64,000 nucleotides of DNA from Emiliania huxleyi CCMP1516 (GCF_000372725.1 NW_005199666.1:20991-84990), one strand, 5' to 3'; counted from the stretch's first letter, positions 31,503 to 41,350 are shown. Program-made: numbers and translations. Notes: generated by a model from the letters alone, not told the origin.

Positions 31503-32015
31503 TCAAGGAGACACTCGCTCGTGATGCGCCGCTGGAAGCTTCGCGGCGGACGAGACGATGCTGATGCGCTTGATTTCGCCGCCGCGCAGCACACGATTGA
31601 TGAAGTCTATCAGCGTCTCGTCGGCTTCGCCATCAGTCTGGGCGTTGCCGTGCATGCCATGCCATGGCGTAAACAGCGCGTTGGGGCGCGGCAGCACGGC
31701 GGCATGCACGGCCTGCGAGTCTGGCGAGAATGCAACGCAACGCTCAACGCCCGGGTGTGTCGTGAGAAGATCCTGCGCCCTGGATGCCGCAGCATGCGCT
31801 GCGCGCGAAAGGCGCCGGAGCAGCGGCTGGGCCTTGTTCGGAGATGGCAATCGGGACACAACCATCGCGGCGCGCCCGGACGGCCGGAACGTACGCACAA
31901 GCGCGAAAAAATGAGATGCCCCATCGAGGGGGGAAGGGGAAAGAGGGGGGCCCTCGGGGTGCGCCTCCATCCGGCCCCCTCCGAGGGGGGAAGGGAATTG
32001 CAGTTGTCTGTCCAT
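31503..32015 (-). CDS. Hypothetical protein, 170 aa, inside repeat-rich DNA
   Basis: ATG at 32015 and stop at 31503-31505. The first 30 residues derive from a dispersed repeat (31920-32045). The rest reads as balanced protein, for example LVRTFRPSGRAAMVVSRL, TTHPGVERCVAFSPDSQA and DETLIDFINRVLRGGEIKRI. No family is recognised. It may be the end of an older gene captured between repeats, with a secondary start inside the repeat. Confidence 0.35.
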   Translation of the reverse strand: MDRQLQFPSPLGGGRMEAHPEGPPLSPSPLDGASHFFALVRTFRPSGRAAMVVSRLPSPNKAQPLLRRLSRAAHAAASRAQDLLTTHPGVERCVAFSPDSQAVHAAVLPRPNALFTPWHGMHGNAQTDGEADETLIDFINRVLRGGEIKRISIVSSAAKLPAAHHERVSP

Positions 32016-32265
32016 CTACAGCGTGGGTGGTGGTACGCTGCTTCGGGATGAGAGAGAGAATTCTTGATACGAAACCACGACGACACACACCAGTCGACTC
32101 GCATCGGTTGCCTCCATGAACGGCGGAGCTATTCTCGCGTCCACACCACACCTGGCTCCAACGTGGACACGCCCATAGCTGGGGACACTACTAGGTCACG
32201 CATGGCATCAGAAGTTTTATCTCTGGGCCCCGAAAGGCATCTCTAGCAGCGTCGTTACGCATGCA
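31920..32265. repeat. Two dispersed repeat families side by side
   Basis: 31920-32041 (GGGCCCTCGGGGTGCGCCTC and TCCATCTACAGCGTGGGTGG) recurs at 42130-42257. 32046-32265 (with GTCGACTCGCATCGGTTGCC and TATCTCTGGGCCCCGAAAGG) recurs inverted at 63474-63685, 63686-63838 (partial) and 63128-63207 (partial). No protein is encoded. A SINE-like or non-autonomous element is likely, but I see no clear ends. Confidence 0.65.
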
Positions 32266-32463
32266 CCCTCCCCTCCTGGGCGCATACGCCTCACGTCTCG
32301 ACAGAGCATAAGCCCTTGGTGTGCCACGAGACGAGTTTTTCTCTCTCTCTCTCTCTCTCTCTCTTCGGGATGTGAAGGCGGCGCTCTCAAAAAAAGAATT
32401 TTAACCCGCACTGACGTCCGCCTCGTTTGCTGGATCCTTTGCTTCTGCCTCCTCCCCTCTTTC

Positions 32464-33428
32464 ATGGGCGCGCTCTGCTCCTGCTGCTGCGGCACGCGCG
32501 ACGTTGTGCCTGACGCGCCCGACGTCATCATTCCCGATCCGGAGGAGGACGAGCAGATCGTCGTCACGATCGATCAGGCTGCGATCGCGAGCCGCGACTA
32601 CCTCGCGTACCGCGGGCTCGGCACGGAGGACCGGAACGAGCGCTGGTTCTTCCTCAACAAGTCGGGCTCCAAGTGGGGCGGCAACGTCCAGATGGAGGTC
32701 GAGAACTTTGTTCGCGGCCTCGACCCGAACGACGAGAACAAGGGGCAGGTGCTGTGGCGGTCCGACTTCATCGACCAGCCCTTCTTCCAGCAGCAGCTCC
32801 GCGACGTCGGCGGCAGCATGCTCCAGTTCGCCTTCACCGGCTTCATCGACTCGATGTTTGACCGGCCGCACTACGACGACGGCGAGTGCCCCTAGAATGC
32901 AGCCGCATTCATCTGCGTTCAGCTGTATTCGCTGCCTTGCATTCACGCGGTGCTCTGAGTACACGGCACGAGCCCGTCCTCCGGCCCTGATGCTGGCGTG
33001 TCCGACTGCAGGCTACTACATCTCGCACGGCGGCGGCTGGGACCGCGACTACCGCACCTCCCTCTTCCTCAACTGGAACATGCGGACCGAGGCGAGATTA
33101 CCCGAGATTGCCCGAGATTGCCCGAGATTACGGCACCTCTTCCTCAACTGGAACATGCGGAGCGAGGCGACGATCTCTCTCTCCGAGGCGAACATTTTTA
33201 TAGGCGAACAATATTATATTGTTCGTCACTGTCGTATAGGCGTCGCTCTCCTCGACGGTGCGCAAGGGGTTCGGTTTCCCGGTCAAGCTGGTGGTGTACG
33301 CGCAGGGCACCGGTGTCGCGCGCTACTTCGAGGTGGGGGACACTCACTCACACTCGCACACACACACACGCTCGCTCCATCACTCGCTCGCTCCATCACT
33401 CATTCACACACACACACACACACACACG

Positions 33429-33511
<83 letters not shown>

Positions 33512-35369
33512 TCTCCTGGAGGCATGCACATTGGGCGGGGGCGCGCCACGCAGCACACAGGGGCGACAGGACAAGCACCCCCCACACATACATGCACATG
33601 CACATGCACATGCACATGCACATGCGCATGCACATGCACAACATGCACATGTGCTCTCTTCGAGGTAAAGTAGACACCGCGGCGACAGGACAGGCACACC
33701 CCACGCCGGGGCACGCGCGCGACCGGCAAACAGCAAACCGATCGGTGGAGGAGCCCATCTGTGTCTCCCCATATCTCCCCATATCTCCCCATATCTCCCG
33801 TCAGGTGGAGGAGCCGATCTACGAGGAGCGCAGCCCTAGAAGCGGACTATCTCCCCGTATCTCCCCCATATCTCCCCCATATCTCCCCATATCTCGGGCT
33901 GCTAGAAGCGGAACATCTCCCCATATCTCCCCCCGTATCTCCCCATATCTCCCGAGCGGGAGCAGCGGGCCCTAGAAGCGGAGTATCTCCCCATATCTCC
34001 CCAGATCTCGGCCCTAGAAGCGGAGTCTATGGTCACGCCACGTCCCAGCCAGCGCTCGAGAGGACACGGAGCCGACTTGTATTCCGCCGTCTTCGGCGGT
34101 ACTACTCGCTGCACTCGCAGCCCGTGGGCTGGCGCGGTGCTCGGAACACTACAGAGTTGGCGTGCTCAAGCCTTGTAGGAGCGCGGCGAGGGCGAGAACC
34201 GGCAGCGGGTGCAGGTGGGCACGCGCCGCCGCTGGGAGAGGCACACGGGCGCGTGTGCGTCGACTTTATGATTGACAAGGACTAAGTCGTGGTCAGTCAG
34301 CTATCAACAGGCACGAGCGCGAGTACGTCGACTTCGTCCAGTTCGCCGTGTGCGACCTGGCGTCGGGGCAGCCGGTGGTCGACCAGTTCGGGGCAGCCGT
34401 CGTGTTCACTGTGCACGGCGACTCGGCCGACTGGACCAACAACTGCAGCACCAATGAGATTGGTGGTAACAGTGAATTCATCATTGGCAGGCGACTCGAC
34501 CGACTGGACCAACAACTGCAGCACCAATGAGATTGGTGGTAACAGTGAACTCATCATCATTGGCAGGCGACTCGACCGACTGGACCAACAACTGCAGCAC
34601 CAATGAGATTGGTGGTAACAGTGAATTCATCATTGGCAGGCGACTCGACCGACTGGACCAACAACTGCAGCACCAATGAGATTGGTGGTAACAGTGAATT
34701 CATCATTGGCAGGTGACTCGACCGACTGGACCAACAACTACGGCACCAAGTTCTTCGACGTGCAGCAGCGCGGCGGCTGGTTCACGAAGGACCCTCCGAC
34801 CATCACGACCAAGGCGGGCGGCGCATTGTTGTTGTTGTTGCTATTATGTCCATCACTATTATCACTTCTGTTACTGATTATTTGTCACGTTTCTTCGCCC
34901 GCCATCACGACCAAGGCGGGCGTCGACCCTAATTAATCATTAGTTAGTGACTAATTTGAACGATTAATTATTCACGACCAAGGCGGGCGTCGACCCGGCG
35001 CTGGCGCTGCTCATCGCGCACCTCTGCACCAAGGAGCGCCAGCTAACTAATGATTCGTCGTTTACCTACTCGCTAATCTCTCCTCACATCTCCCATATCT
35101 CCATATCTCCCCAGACCTCCCATATCGCGCCCTCTGCACCAAGGAGCGCTCCAAACGAGAATGGACGAGACACACACACCGAGAGAGCGAGCGAGAGGGA
35201 GAGGGAGAGTGCGTGTGACGGCAGCCGTCGTGTTGACTTTGCCCCGCAAGTCCCTCACACACCTCTACGCCCTCTCTGCTGACAGGAGTTCTCGACCGCC
35301 CAGATCAAGTCCAACTTCCACCCGCGCTTCCCGTACGACCCGCTCAGTGCCGTGTTCGGCTTCTTCTGA
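32464..35369 (+). CDS. Probable lipid-anchored protein of unknown family, nine exons, 338 aa
   Basis: Exons by frame: 32464-32881, 33012-33091, 33240-33332, 33805-33825, 34179-34240, 34311-34417, 34713-34813, 34983-35033 and 35286-35369. Phases agree throughout. The N-terminus MGALCSCCCG fits N-myristoylation plus palmitoylation. A long globular part follows (LAYRGLGTEDRNERWFFLNK, GFGFPVKLVVYAQGTGVARY, YVDFVQFAVCDL, FFDVQQRGGWFTKDPP) with a hydrophobic C-terminus (LSAVFGFF). I do not recognise the family. Donors are mostly GC; two introns (after 33825 and 35033) fit only a GA donor (GAGCGC). Every intron has a direct repeat at its ends. The start is 63 bases after a CTCTCAAAAAAAGAATT box. Confidence 0.7.
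33405..33507 (+). repeat. (CA)n microsatellite in intron 3
   Basis: About 50 CA units, followed at 33588-33652 by an ACATGC repeat. Confidence 0.95.
34418..34712 (+). repeat. Four 73-76 bp tandem copies of an exon edge forming an intron
   Basis: Units start at 34418, 34491, 34567 and 34640, each beginning GCGACTCG and ending CATTGGCAG. The true downstream exon (34713) starts GTGACTCGACCGACTGGACC and is homologous to the start of each unit for about 40 bases. The intron therefore consists of duplicated exon-plus-intron sequence with an AG|GC junction at each unit border. Confidence 0.9.
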
Positions 35370-35965
35370 GCGCGCGCGAGTGCGAGTGTTCGCTCACTGG
35401 CTCACGCACTGAATCGATTGTTCAATACCGTATCGGCCGCCCCCATTCGCCTCCGGCTGTTAGTGCGACCCGCGTACTGTACGGACTCCTTTCTCCCTAC
35501 CCATTTGCATGCAGCAGCGCCACACGTACGTTCAACGTTGCGCTTCACGAGAGAGTGCGCTAGCGGTTTGTCGGGAGGTGGAGGGGGGCACAGGCTGCTC
35601 ACCCACGTGCACCGGGCCAGTGCTTGCACTTTGAATGCCGTGGGGCTCCTGCCCGTGTCCGGGTGTGAAGATGCGAGGGTCGCCCCCCCTTGCCCTACCA
35701 TTTTGTGTGTAACTTCGATCGTTTCGTGTCTCTGCCGGTGCCGCGCCGCGCGCGCAAGAGTCTCGCGTCGAAGTGCGGAGTGGCTCTACGTGCGCGTCTG
35801 GCGTGATAAGCCGTGCGGTAGCAAGCGAGGACGTGCCTTGTTTAACCCCGCCGGCGGATCTGGCCGGACGCCCCGCCTTTAGTTTATGAGTACGGCTCTA
35901 CTGGTCCCAGTATCATGGGGCACACATGGCTCATGGGCGTGGCCGTGGGTGTCACCTCGCTCGGT
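35370..35965. other. Intergenic stretch with one introner-like repeat
   Basis: 35640-35712 is a copy of the element also found in ABCG intron 9 and elsewhere (GTCCGGGTGTGAAGATGCGA). No gene is seen. Confidence 0.5.
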
Positions 35966-38089
35966 TCACGCAGCTGAGGCCGTCTCGGCCTCGGCTTCCG
36001 CCGCAGAGCTTCGGCTGACGCGGCACTGATCCGCCGCCTCGACCCACGAGCCGCGGCACGCACGCACAGGCTTTAGCCCCGACTCCATCAGCTCCGCAAA
36101 GTGGTTTACGTTTGCGGCCACGCCGTCGTCAGCCTCGTCGCCCATCTCCAGCGTCGCCGCCGCAGCGAGCCAGCTCGACTGCGGATCGAGCGCCTCGTCG
36201 ACAAAGTCCACGCACGACTTGTGGAAGTCGTCGATGTGGACGGGCGGCGGGCCGATGCCCTTCTCGTGGCAGACCTTGCCCCAAAACCGCTGGTCCATGA
36301 GCAGGATGCCGGTGACGCAGACCGGCTTCTTCATGCGCATCGCCTCCACCGTCGATCCGAGCCCGCCGTGGACGATGAATGCGTCCATCTCTCGGAAGAG
36401 CACGCCAAAGTCGGCTCGCGCCGCCTCGAGCAGCTTGCCGTCGGCCTTGAGCTCGTCGGTGCGCGCCATAAGCGCCTTGGGTGGCTTATCCTGCTGCTGC
36501 GGGCCGACGTAAATCAGGCTCATCGCATGCTTGCAATGGTCTACCATCTTGACAGCGCACTCGAGCATGACTGCGCGCGGCACCGGCATTGATGAGAAGG
36601 TCATGAGTACGAGCTTGCGGCCGGCCTTCCGCGCTTCGTCGCAGAACTGAGCGACGTCTTGGCTGAGCTTGCCGGCGCCGGGCGCAGAGGAGCGGAGAAA
36701 GATGAAGTCGGTCATCTCGATTCGCGGGTTCCAGTCGCCGGGCATGTCAAAGGTGCCCGGCAGCATTGGAATCACCATCGGGATGTCCTGCTCGAAGACG
36801 GAGCGCCAGGTATGGGAGGGGGAGAGGCCGTAATAGCCGCGCAGCTTTGGGAGCGAGAGGGAGCTCATTGGAGCCGATTCGAAGCAGGTCTTTAGGGATT
36901 GCAGCGCCGCGTGCGAGGTAAAGTAGCCCTTCTCCACTCGCTCGAGGAGGCTGAGGCCGTGCGACTCGATGGGGATCACGTTCCGCCACTCGGGGTCACG
37001 GCTCGGGATGCACGTGGGCTGCAGGCAGAAGGCCGCGAGCGGGATCTCGAAGCGCTCGGAGAGCAGCAGGCCGACACCAGTGAGCGTGAACCCCGGGACG
37101 AGCAGGTCGATGGCCTGCTCGGTGCCGGCGCGCTCAATCATCGTAGCAATCACGGGCGCGGAGGCGAAGAAATTGGACTCGGCGGCGGCCATCATGATGG
37201 TCTGCATCACCTCCGTCTTTGCCTTCATTGCCTGGCCAGCGACCCAGGTGGAGGTCTGCAGCGCCGTGTCCCCGCCCGAAGGTAGGAAGCGCACCGCGCC
37301 GTCGCCGCAGCCGTCAGTCGCCTTGCCCTCCACAAAGTCCTTCCACGCCAGCTCAGTGCAGATCGTCACCAACCAGCCCCTTTGCGACGCCATACCGCGC
37401 GCGAGGGCCAAAAAGGGCTGTACATCGCCGCGCGTGCCACGAGACATCATGAAGATGTGTTTCGGGTACTGCTTCGTGGCGGAAGAGGCTGCCGCGCCGC
37501 TCAACGGCCGCCCGCCCAGCTGCGCCGAAACCTTGAGCTCGCATGGGGTCGGCGGGTTCGACCACCGGAGCACGGGGTCTCCGCTGCGGTTCTGCATGAG
37601 TAGGGTGTGGCTCGGCTGCTTGAGCAGCTCTGCCAGCCGGAGCTCCGCCTGGCCGATAAACTCGTTGGTGCGGTCGGTCGGAAGCAGGTGATCCTTGTCC
37701 ATCATCTCGAACCGCACCGTCACGTCGCTCGGGTTCTGGGAGAACCCATCCAGCGGTATCTCGTGCTCCCAAACCGGGTCGGCGGTGCCCTTGATTATGG
37801 GTGTGGCTGCGGAGAAGGCGAGGCGGCCGTCGATGACGGCGCTTACCTGCACATACGTGTCCGAGTGGCCTATGACGTCCATCTTGGGGACCGCCGATGC
37901 CGAGTGCACCACAATCGTTGTTATCTCCTCGCGCGGCTCTGGCAGCAGGACACGTAGCAGCGTCAGGGCACGGGCGCGAGCGGCCTCAGAGATATGGTAG
38001 AGGAGATCGGTCCCGGCCTTTCTCGCCGCGGCGAGCAGGCTGTAGATCCGGCCTGAGCCCTCGCCTCGGAGCTTGAGTAGCGCCTCCAT
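35966..38089 (-). CDS. C2 domain + sterol glucosyltransferase-like (GT1/UGT80) fusion, 707 aa
   Basis: A single-exon gene; I chose ATG 38089 (MEALLKLRGEGSGR). Residues about 55-160 are a C2 domain (TIVVHSASAVPKMDVIGHSD, PVWEHEIPLDGF), which usually binds lipid or calcium. From about residue 225 a glycosyltransferase begins with IFMMSRGTRGDVQPFLALAR, the hallmark of the sterol/lipid glucosyltransferase branch, and continues to the sugar-donor site DAFIVHGGLGSTVEAMRMKK and LMDQRFWGKVCHEKGIGP. It probably transfers glucose from UDP-glucose to a sterol or other membrane lipid on a membrane the C2 domain recognises. C2 at the N-terminus is less common than the PH/GRAM domains of fungal Atg26. An inverted-repeat element sits about 110 bases upstream. 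Confidence 0.85.
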   Translation of the reverse strand: MEALLKLRGEGSGRIYSLLAAARKAGTDLLYHISEAARARALTLLRVLLPEPREEITTIVVHSASAVPKMDVIGHSDTYVQVSAVIDGRLAFSAATPIIKGTADPVWEHEIPLDGFSQNPSDVTVRFEMMDKDHLLPTDRTNEFIGQAELRLAELLKQPSHTLLMQNRSGDPVLRWSNPPTPCELKVSAQLGGRPLSGAAASSATKQYPKHIFMMSRGTRGDVQPFLALARGMASQRGWLVTICTELAWKDFVEGKATDGCGDGAVRFLPSGGDTALQTSTWVAGQAMKAKTEVMQTIMMAAAESNFFASAPVIATMIERAGTEQAIDLLVPGFTLTGVGLLLSERFEIPLAAFCLQPTCIPSRDPEWRNVIPIESHGLSLLERVEKGYFTSHAALQSLKTCFESAPMSSLSLPKLRGYYGLSPSHTWRSVFEQDIPMVIPMLPGTFDMPGDWNPRIEMTDFIFLRSSAPGAGKLSQDVAQFCDEARKAGRKLVLMTFSSMPVPRAVMLECAVKMVDHCKHAMSLIYVGPQQQDKPPKALMARTDELKADGKLLEAARADFGVLFREMDAFIVHGGLGSTVEAMRMKKPVCVTGILLMDQRFWGKVCHEKGIGPPPVHIDDFHKSCVDFVDEALDPQSSWLAAAATLEMGDEADDGVAANVNHFAELMESGLKPVRACRGSWVEAADQCRVSRSSAAEAEAETASAA

Positions 38090-38355
38090 CGCTCGGGACG
38101 CGCGTTGCGCTGCACCCCATCCAGCGGGATGGATCTGACTGTCTTTTACCCGACTTAAAAACGGTCGCAGTTTCTCTCCTCTCACCTCCTACAAAGCCTT
38201 ACCTTCTCTAGAACAAGTTATCGATCAACACTTTCGATAGATCGAAAGTAAGATCGTTCGGTGCAGAAACCCCGGCCATGCCCATGTAACGCAATTGTGC
38301 TCGATTTTTTTGATTTTTTGGTCGAGAAGTGTCTCCAAGTCTTCTGGACCCATCG

Positions 38356-39234
38356 ATGGCCGTCGCCTCGACGCCGCTCGTCGCGGCACCATCGTGCCCG
38401 GCCTGGGCGAAGCATCGTCGCGGGCGCCAGCCGCAGTTCGACGGCAAGCCGTGCGAGCCTGCCGAGGAGGAGGACATGTGGCTGTGCCTGGCCGACGGCC
38501 GCGCGCGCAGCACCGCCGACCTGAAGCGCCTGGCGACAGCCGCTCGGGTGCGAGCGAAACGAGCAGGAGATGCAGCCGCCGCGAACACGCGCGATCGGCA
38601 GGCGCGCGACCAGCGCCGCCGGCAGCGTGAGCAGCACGACCGGCGCGCAGCGCCGGCGGTCGCCAAGACCGTGCGCCCACAACGCGGCCAGTGCGGCTGC
38701 CCGGCGCACGCGGTGTGCGGCATGTGCAAGCTCGCCGCGGCCGAGCAGGCGGCCATCGACCTGGAGACGCGCTTCCACGCCTCGACGAACGTCGTCATGG
38801 ACCTGGAGCGGCCCGAGGACGAGACGGCGGCGCTGCTGCAGCGCTGCGTGCACGTCTCCGACGAGACGAAGCGGCGGCTGCTGGGCGAGTGGAGCGACGA
38901 GCGCATGGCGCACGCGCTGCCGCTGCACGCATGCGCCTCGTGCGGCGTGCGGGACCCGTCGCTGACGTACACGCGGGTTGACGTGTCGGCGCTGCCGCGT
39001 ACTGTGTCTGTGCGCGTAGCCGGCGGCGAAGACGAGACGCGGCACGTGTTTGAGCTCTCGCCCGAGCAGTGCGCTAAGTATCGAGGTCTTCAAAACAAAA
39101 AGGTGCGCCTTGCGTTTCCCAACGGCGCGAGCAACGACCGTCCCAACGGCGACGGTACGCACGAGGGTGACGAGCAGATGCGCGACGCATCAGACGCGCA
39201 GGATGACGGTGCAAGCATGTCCGAGGGTGAGTAA
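38356..39234 (+). CDS. Cys-rich protein carried by the inverted-repeat element, 292 aa
   Basis: ATG at 38356 (MAVASTPLVA). An N-terminal stretch with FDGKPCEPAEEEDMWLCLAD and a following Arg/Ala/Gln-rich helix resembles a short basic DNA-binding region. Two Cys clusters follow: CGCPAHAVCGMC near residue 115 and HACASCGVRD near 200, then ETRHVFELSPEQCAKYRGLQ. The second cluster is reminiscent of the N-terminal zinc region of Helitron-type proteins such as the one at 757-3409, but the DUF6570 core is absent. The frame fills the left half of the element. It may be an accessory protein, a captured host gene or an unknown transposase. Confidence 0.6.
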   Translation: MAVASTPLVAAPSCPAWAKHRRGRQPQFDGKPCEPAEEEDMWLCLADGRARSTADLKRLATAARVRAKRAGDAAAANTRDRQARDQRRRQREQHDRRAAPAVAKTVRPQRGQCGCPAHAVCGMCKLAAAEQAAIDLETRFHASTNVVMDLERPEDETAALLQRCVHVSDETKRRLLGEWSDERMAHALPLHACASCGVRDPSLTYTRVDVSALPRTVSVRVAGGEDETRHVFELSPEQCAKYRGLQNKKVRLAFPNGASNDRPNGDGTHEGDEQMRDASDAQDDGASMSEGE

Positions 39235-39335
39235 AAGTGTGAGGTTTGGTGGAGGATGTAGCGTCGTCGCGCGTAAGAAGAGTGGTGAAATTTAGAAAAG
39301 GAGTTGCGGTGTTGATCGCCGCGGGAGCCCTCTTA

Positions 39336-39874
39336 TTTAGGACCACCCGGTTCCGGACATCGGCGAACGATTGGACGGTGCCTCCAACTGAGCCAAATGG
39401 AGCCCTGTGATGTGGGACCTCACTCCCAGAAGCTTGGAGCTTCAGGCCGCGACCACGTGGCTAGGTGGACACTAAAGTGCCATTTTGGCGCCAAATCTTG
39501 GCGGGAAATGACACGTGGCTTGGCGGGAGTGTGGTGTGGCTGCGCTGCTCGCCAGCGCTGCTGTTGAGCGCCAGCTGCTGCTCCCTTCATCCAGACGGCC
39601 GGGCCTGCGCAGCACGACCGCTGGCCTTCCCCCTGCACCACAGGAGCGCGCCAAGGCGCGCGTCTGGGCAAGCAGTGCGTCTCATCGCGATGCGAGAGTC
39701 GACGCTGTGACGCCGCCGCTCGCCGGCTAGAATGACAGTGGCAGCATTCGAGTACGCGTCGAGCTGTGCGTACCAGCACTCGTATGCGAGCTCATTGTGT
39801 CCCTGAGCTGCTGTGGGGTGCGTGGGCTCAGCTGCGGAGCACGTACTGGGCGGCGGTAGGGGGGTGGTCCTAAA
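39336..39874. mobile_element. Nested MITE-like element with TTTAGGACCACCC inverted ends
   Basis: TTTAGGACCACCC (39336-39348) is inverted at 39862-39874, with TA on both outer sides. The element lies inside the right end of the larger one and carries no convincing gene. It contains two E2F-like motifs at 39483-39508. Confidence 0.6.
39483..39508. promoter_or_regulatory. Two E2F/DP-type binding motifs
   Basis: TTTTGGCGCCAAA (39483-39495) and TTGGCGGGAAA (39498-39508) both match the classic E2F consensus TTTSSCGC in palindromic and single form. They lie in the nested element, about 1.4 kb upstream of the glucosyltransferase start. Regulation is inferred only. Confidence 0.45.
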
Positions 39875-40392
39875 TAACTTGTTCTAGAGAAGGTACTCTC
39901 ACAATGCCGACGCGACCGACGCACCCACCCCACCCCCCTTCCCCGACCCTGCTGCGACCAGCTCACACTTATTTATTAATTCACGGCCTGCGGGCGGGGG
40001 TTGAGGGGGGGGTACGTCTTCGGTCCCCGCGCGAGAAGCCCCGCGCATAGGACAACAACGTCTGCTGCTACTAAATGTTAAATGAACTTGGGGACACGGG
40101 ACGCGGCACAAACGTCTGCTACTCTCGCGTTCAAAACCCCACACACAATTCACCAGGTGAGATAAGATTTTTGTCACAAGCTGGACCACCACACTCATCG
40201 ACGCACATCACGGCAAACGTCGTGTGTATCGCGCGCCTTGCGGGGGGGGCGCGGAAAAGAGGAACCTCTTAGCGCCATCGCCACGGTGCTGCATGCAGAG
40301 AGAGAGAGATTTTTAGCAATACCAAACAACTCTAACACTCACACGTCATTTGGGGCCTGGAGCCCTGTTCACGCGCGCGCGAGACGTGCTTT

Positions 40393-40690
40393 GTGTTTTG
40401 TTGCATGCAGCGCCGGGCGACGACGGCTTACCGCCTCCCGGTCCCCCTCGGCACACCTCCGCTGCTCAATGTTTGGCGACTCGAACCCGTGAAGCTTCCC
40501 CGTGCGCGGGTTACCCCACGCGCGCGAGGGGCAGGCGTTCCCAAGGGGACGATCCTGTGCCTCGGCAGGGTGCTCGGCGCACGATGAGCAGGACGACGCG
40601 GAGGGTGGGCGCCGGGATTGGGAGGAGGACCCGCTCGGGTTCGACACCAACCCGGGGCTGCTCCGCGCCATGTGCATGGCGTTCGAGTGA
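40393..40690 (+). CDS. Possible two-exon gene end
   Basis: A frame reading TTAYRLPVPLGTPPLLNVWR and LPRARVTPRARGAGVPKGTI is followed, in another frame, by DWEEDPLGFDTNPGLLRAMC and a stop at 40690. The second part has clear protein character. A short intron near 40560-40590 would be needed to join them, and no start is certain. No family is recognised. From 39896 to 40392 I see nothing except a copy of the 31285 element arm at 40302-40337. Confidence 0.25.
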
Positions 40691-40849
40691 ACGCCGTGCA
40701 CGCAGCCCGTGCCTTTTGGTGTACCCCGTTTGTGCCGCGTCCTGTGCCCCCGAGTTCATTTTATTTAATTTTTACCACACACACACACACACCCACCTCA
40801 ACTGCTCGTCCAGCTGAGTGCGAGGCACCCATTATTCACCATGCACATC

Positions 40850-41350
40850 TTATATGCTAGCAAGTTCCCTACACGTCGATCGATCCACATCCAGACAGAC
40901 GACCTCGATGCGAGGAAGCTGAGGCCACATCTTATATGCTACGCGCATGACTTGCCACGGCGACTGGTAGCAGCAGGATATTGAGAGAGGCGAGGGGGAT
41001 TCTCGATGCTGCCCAGACGAAGAGGTCCTCAAACTGTGGAGAGGTCCTCACGCCTCGCCGTCGAGGTCCTCACAGGAGGACATTCCTGGACGTTGCGGGG
41101 ATCTGAGAGGCAGCTCCCAACGAACGCAACATCTCTGCTTAGGCACTTGCCACGGCGCACTGACAGCAAAGTAACAGGGATGAGAGACGCAAGCAAGGCG
41201 CTTGAATGCCCCAGACGAAGAGGTCCTCAATGAAACACAAAGGTCCTCATGCCTCGCCGAGGTCCTCACAGGAGCGGGACAGAGGTCTTCACAGCGGCCG
41301 AACGCGTACCCGCAGCATTCTGTGTGTAGGTAGACGATGAGCATGCATGT
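40850..41350. repeat. Dispersed GAGGTCCTCAC repeats
   Basis: Two degenerate copies of a roughly 135-bp segment (40948-41085 and 41142-41275) share CTTGCCACGGCG, CCAGACGAAGAGGTCCTCAA and GAGGTCCTCACAGGAG. The undecamer GAGGTCCTCAC recurs many times at 62220-63060. No gene is seen. Confidence 0.6.

Larger units (their letters stand above)
38202..39893. mobile_element. TA-flanked DNA element with terminal inverted repeats, 1.7 kb
   Basis: The left end CCTTCTCTAGAACAAGTTAT (38202-38221) is matched in inverse at 39874-39893; both ends are bordered by TA (38200-38201 and 39894-39895), as expected for a TA target duplication of the Tc1/mariner kind. There is no DDE transposase; instead the element carries a Cys-rich gene (38356-39234) and a nested second inverted-repeat element. 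It is thus non-autonomous or of an unknown class. Confidence 0.7.

Noticed and set aside
38090-38185. Upstream extension of the glucosyltransferase to a GTG codon at 38185
   Set aside because: Non-ATG start. The ATG at 38089 gives a normal N-terminus, and the extension is poor in protein character.
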